DNA of 64,000 bases from Otis tarda. Its lineage: Eukaryota; Chordata; Aves; Otidiformes; Otididae. The stretch spans positions 41,022,001 through 41,086,000 of the forward strand of contig CM048553.1 of assembly GCA_026413225.1 (NCBI GenBank). Reading direction: 5' to 3'. A model generated the notes under the pieces. That model was not told the DNA's origin. It worked only from the letters and a program-made list of their open reading frames with translations, and searched no databases. Made by a program: the position numbers and the translations under genes. Below are positions 63,838 through 64,000 of this stretch, one piece after another. Within the stretch, counting starts at the first letter, position 1. Each line of letters starts with the position of its first letter.

Positions 63838-64000
63838 ACATGGAACAGGTCTGGAACAGGCTGCCAAAGGAAGTGGTGGAGTCACCATCCCTGGAGGTGT
63901 TCAAAGAACATGTAGACATGGCACTTCAGGACATGGTTTAGTGGACATGGTGGTGTTAGGTTGATGGTTGGATTTTATGATCTTGGAGGTCTCTTCCAGC
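63838..64000 (+). mobile_element. CR1 LINE 3' region, plus strand, cut by window end
   Basis: The plus-strand frame shows VWNRLPKEVVESPSLEVFKE then MALQDMV and a stop, the end of CR1 ORF2. It is followed by 3' UTR text ending GATCTTGGAGGTCTCTTCCAGC at the window edge, which is the lead-in to the CR1 terminus. It is opposite in orientation to the other CR1 pieces. The octamer tail would lie just beyond 64000. The left edge is a 5' truncation near 63838. Confidence 0.9.

Overview
The window looks like a gene-free, AT-rich piece of a bird nuclear genome, either intergenic DNA or part of a very large intron. The organism is inferred from its repeats. It carries several CR1 LINE copies, including one whose 3' end has the CATAGAAT octamer tail typical of avian CR1. 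It also carries two nearly full-length copies and one fragment of a single LTR family of endogenous-retrovirus type. No bacterial-style operon, tRNA, rRNA, CRISPR array or recognisable protein-coding host gene was seen on either strand. Most of the short open frames are what chance would give in AT-rich DNA.

Layout: 1-40 is the edge of a probable CR1 fragment. 41-3616 is unique sequence. 3617-4137 is a young 5'-truncated CR1 on the minus strand with an open C-terminal reverse-transcriptase frame. 4138-6106 is unique. 6107-7188 is an older minus-strand CR1 broken by a piece of the LTR family (6823-7030) that stops just past its TATA box. 7189-20108 is unique. 20109-21256 is a solo LTR on the minus strand with a perfect 5-bp target duplication. 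21262-33906 is unique sequence with a polypurine tract and a G-rich tract. 33912-35084 is a second solo LTR, same family and orientation. 35090-54435 is unique, with simple repeats, a very AT-rich block and a short alternating purine-pyrimidine tract. 54436-55325 is an ancient, decayed minus-strand CR1. 55326-63837 is unique. 63838-64000 is a plus-strand CR1 3' region cut by the window end.

The two solo LTRs are the most informative objects. Read on the minus strand, each has TG...CA ends, a reversed CCAAT box, a TATTTAA TATA-like box, and an AATAAA signal about 790 bp downstream of the TATA box. This implies an unusually long R region. Inside it lies a short open frame whose first ~43 codons are almost unchanged between the copies.

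There is no gene network to describe. A few stretches have good splice-site context and an open frame, the best being a possible terminal exon at 58501-58680. They are offered as weak candidates and none was recognised as a known protein. No undescribed biological system was found.
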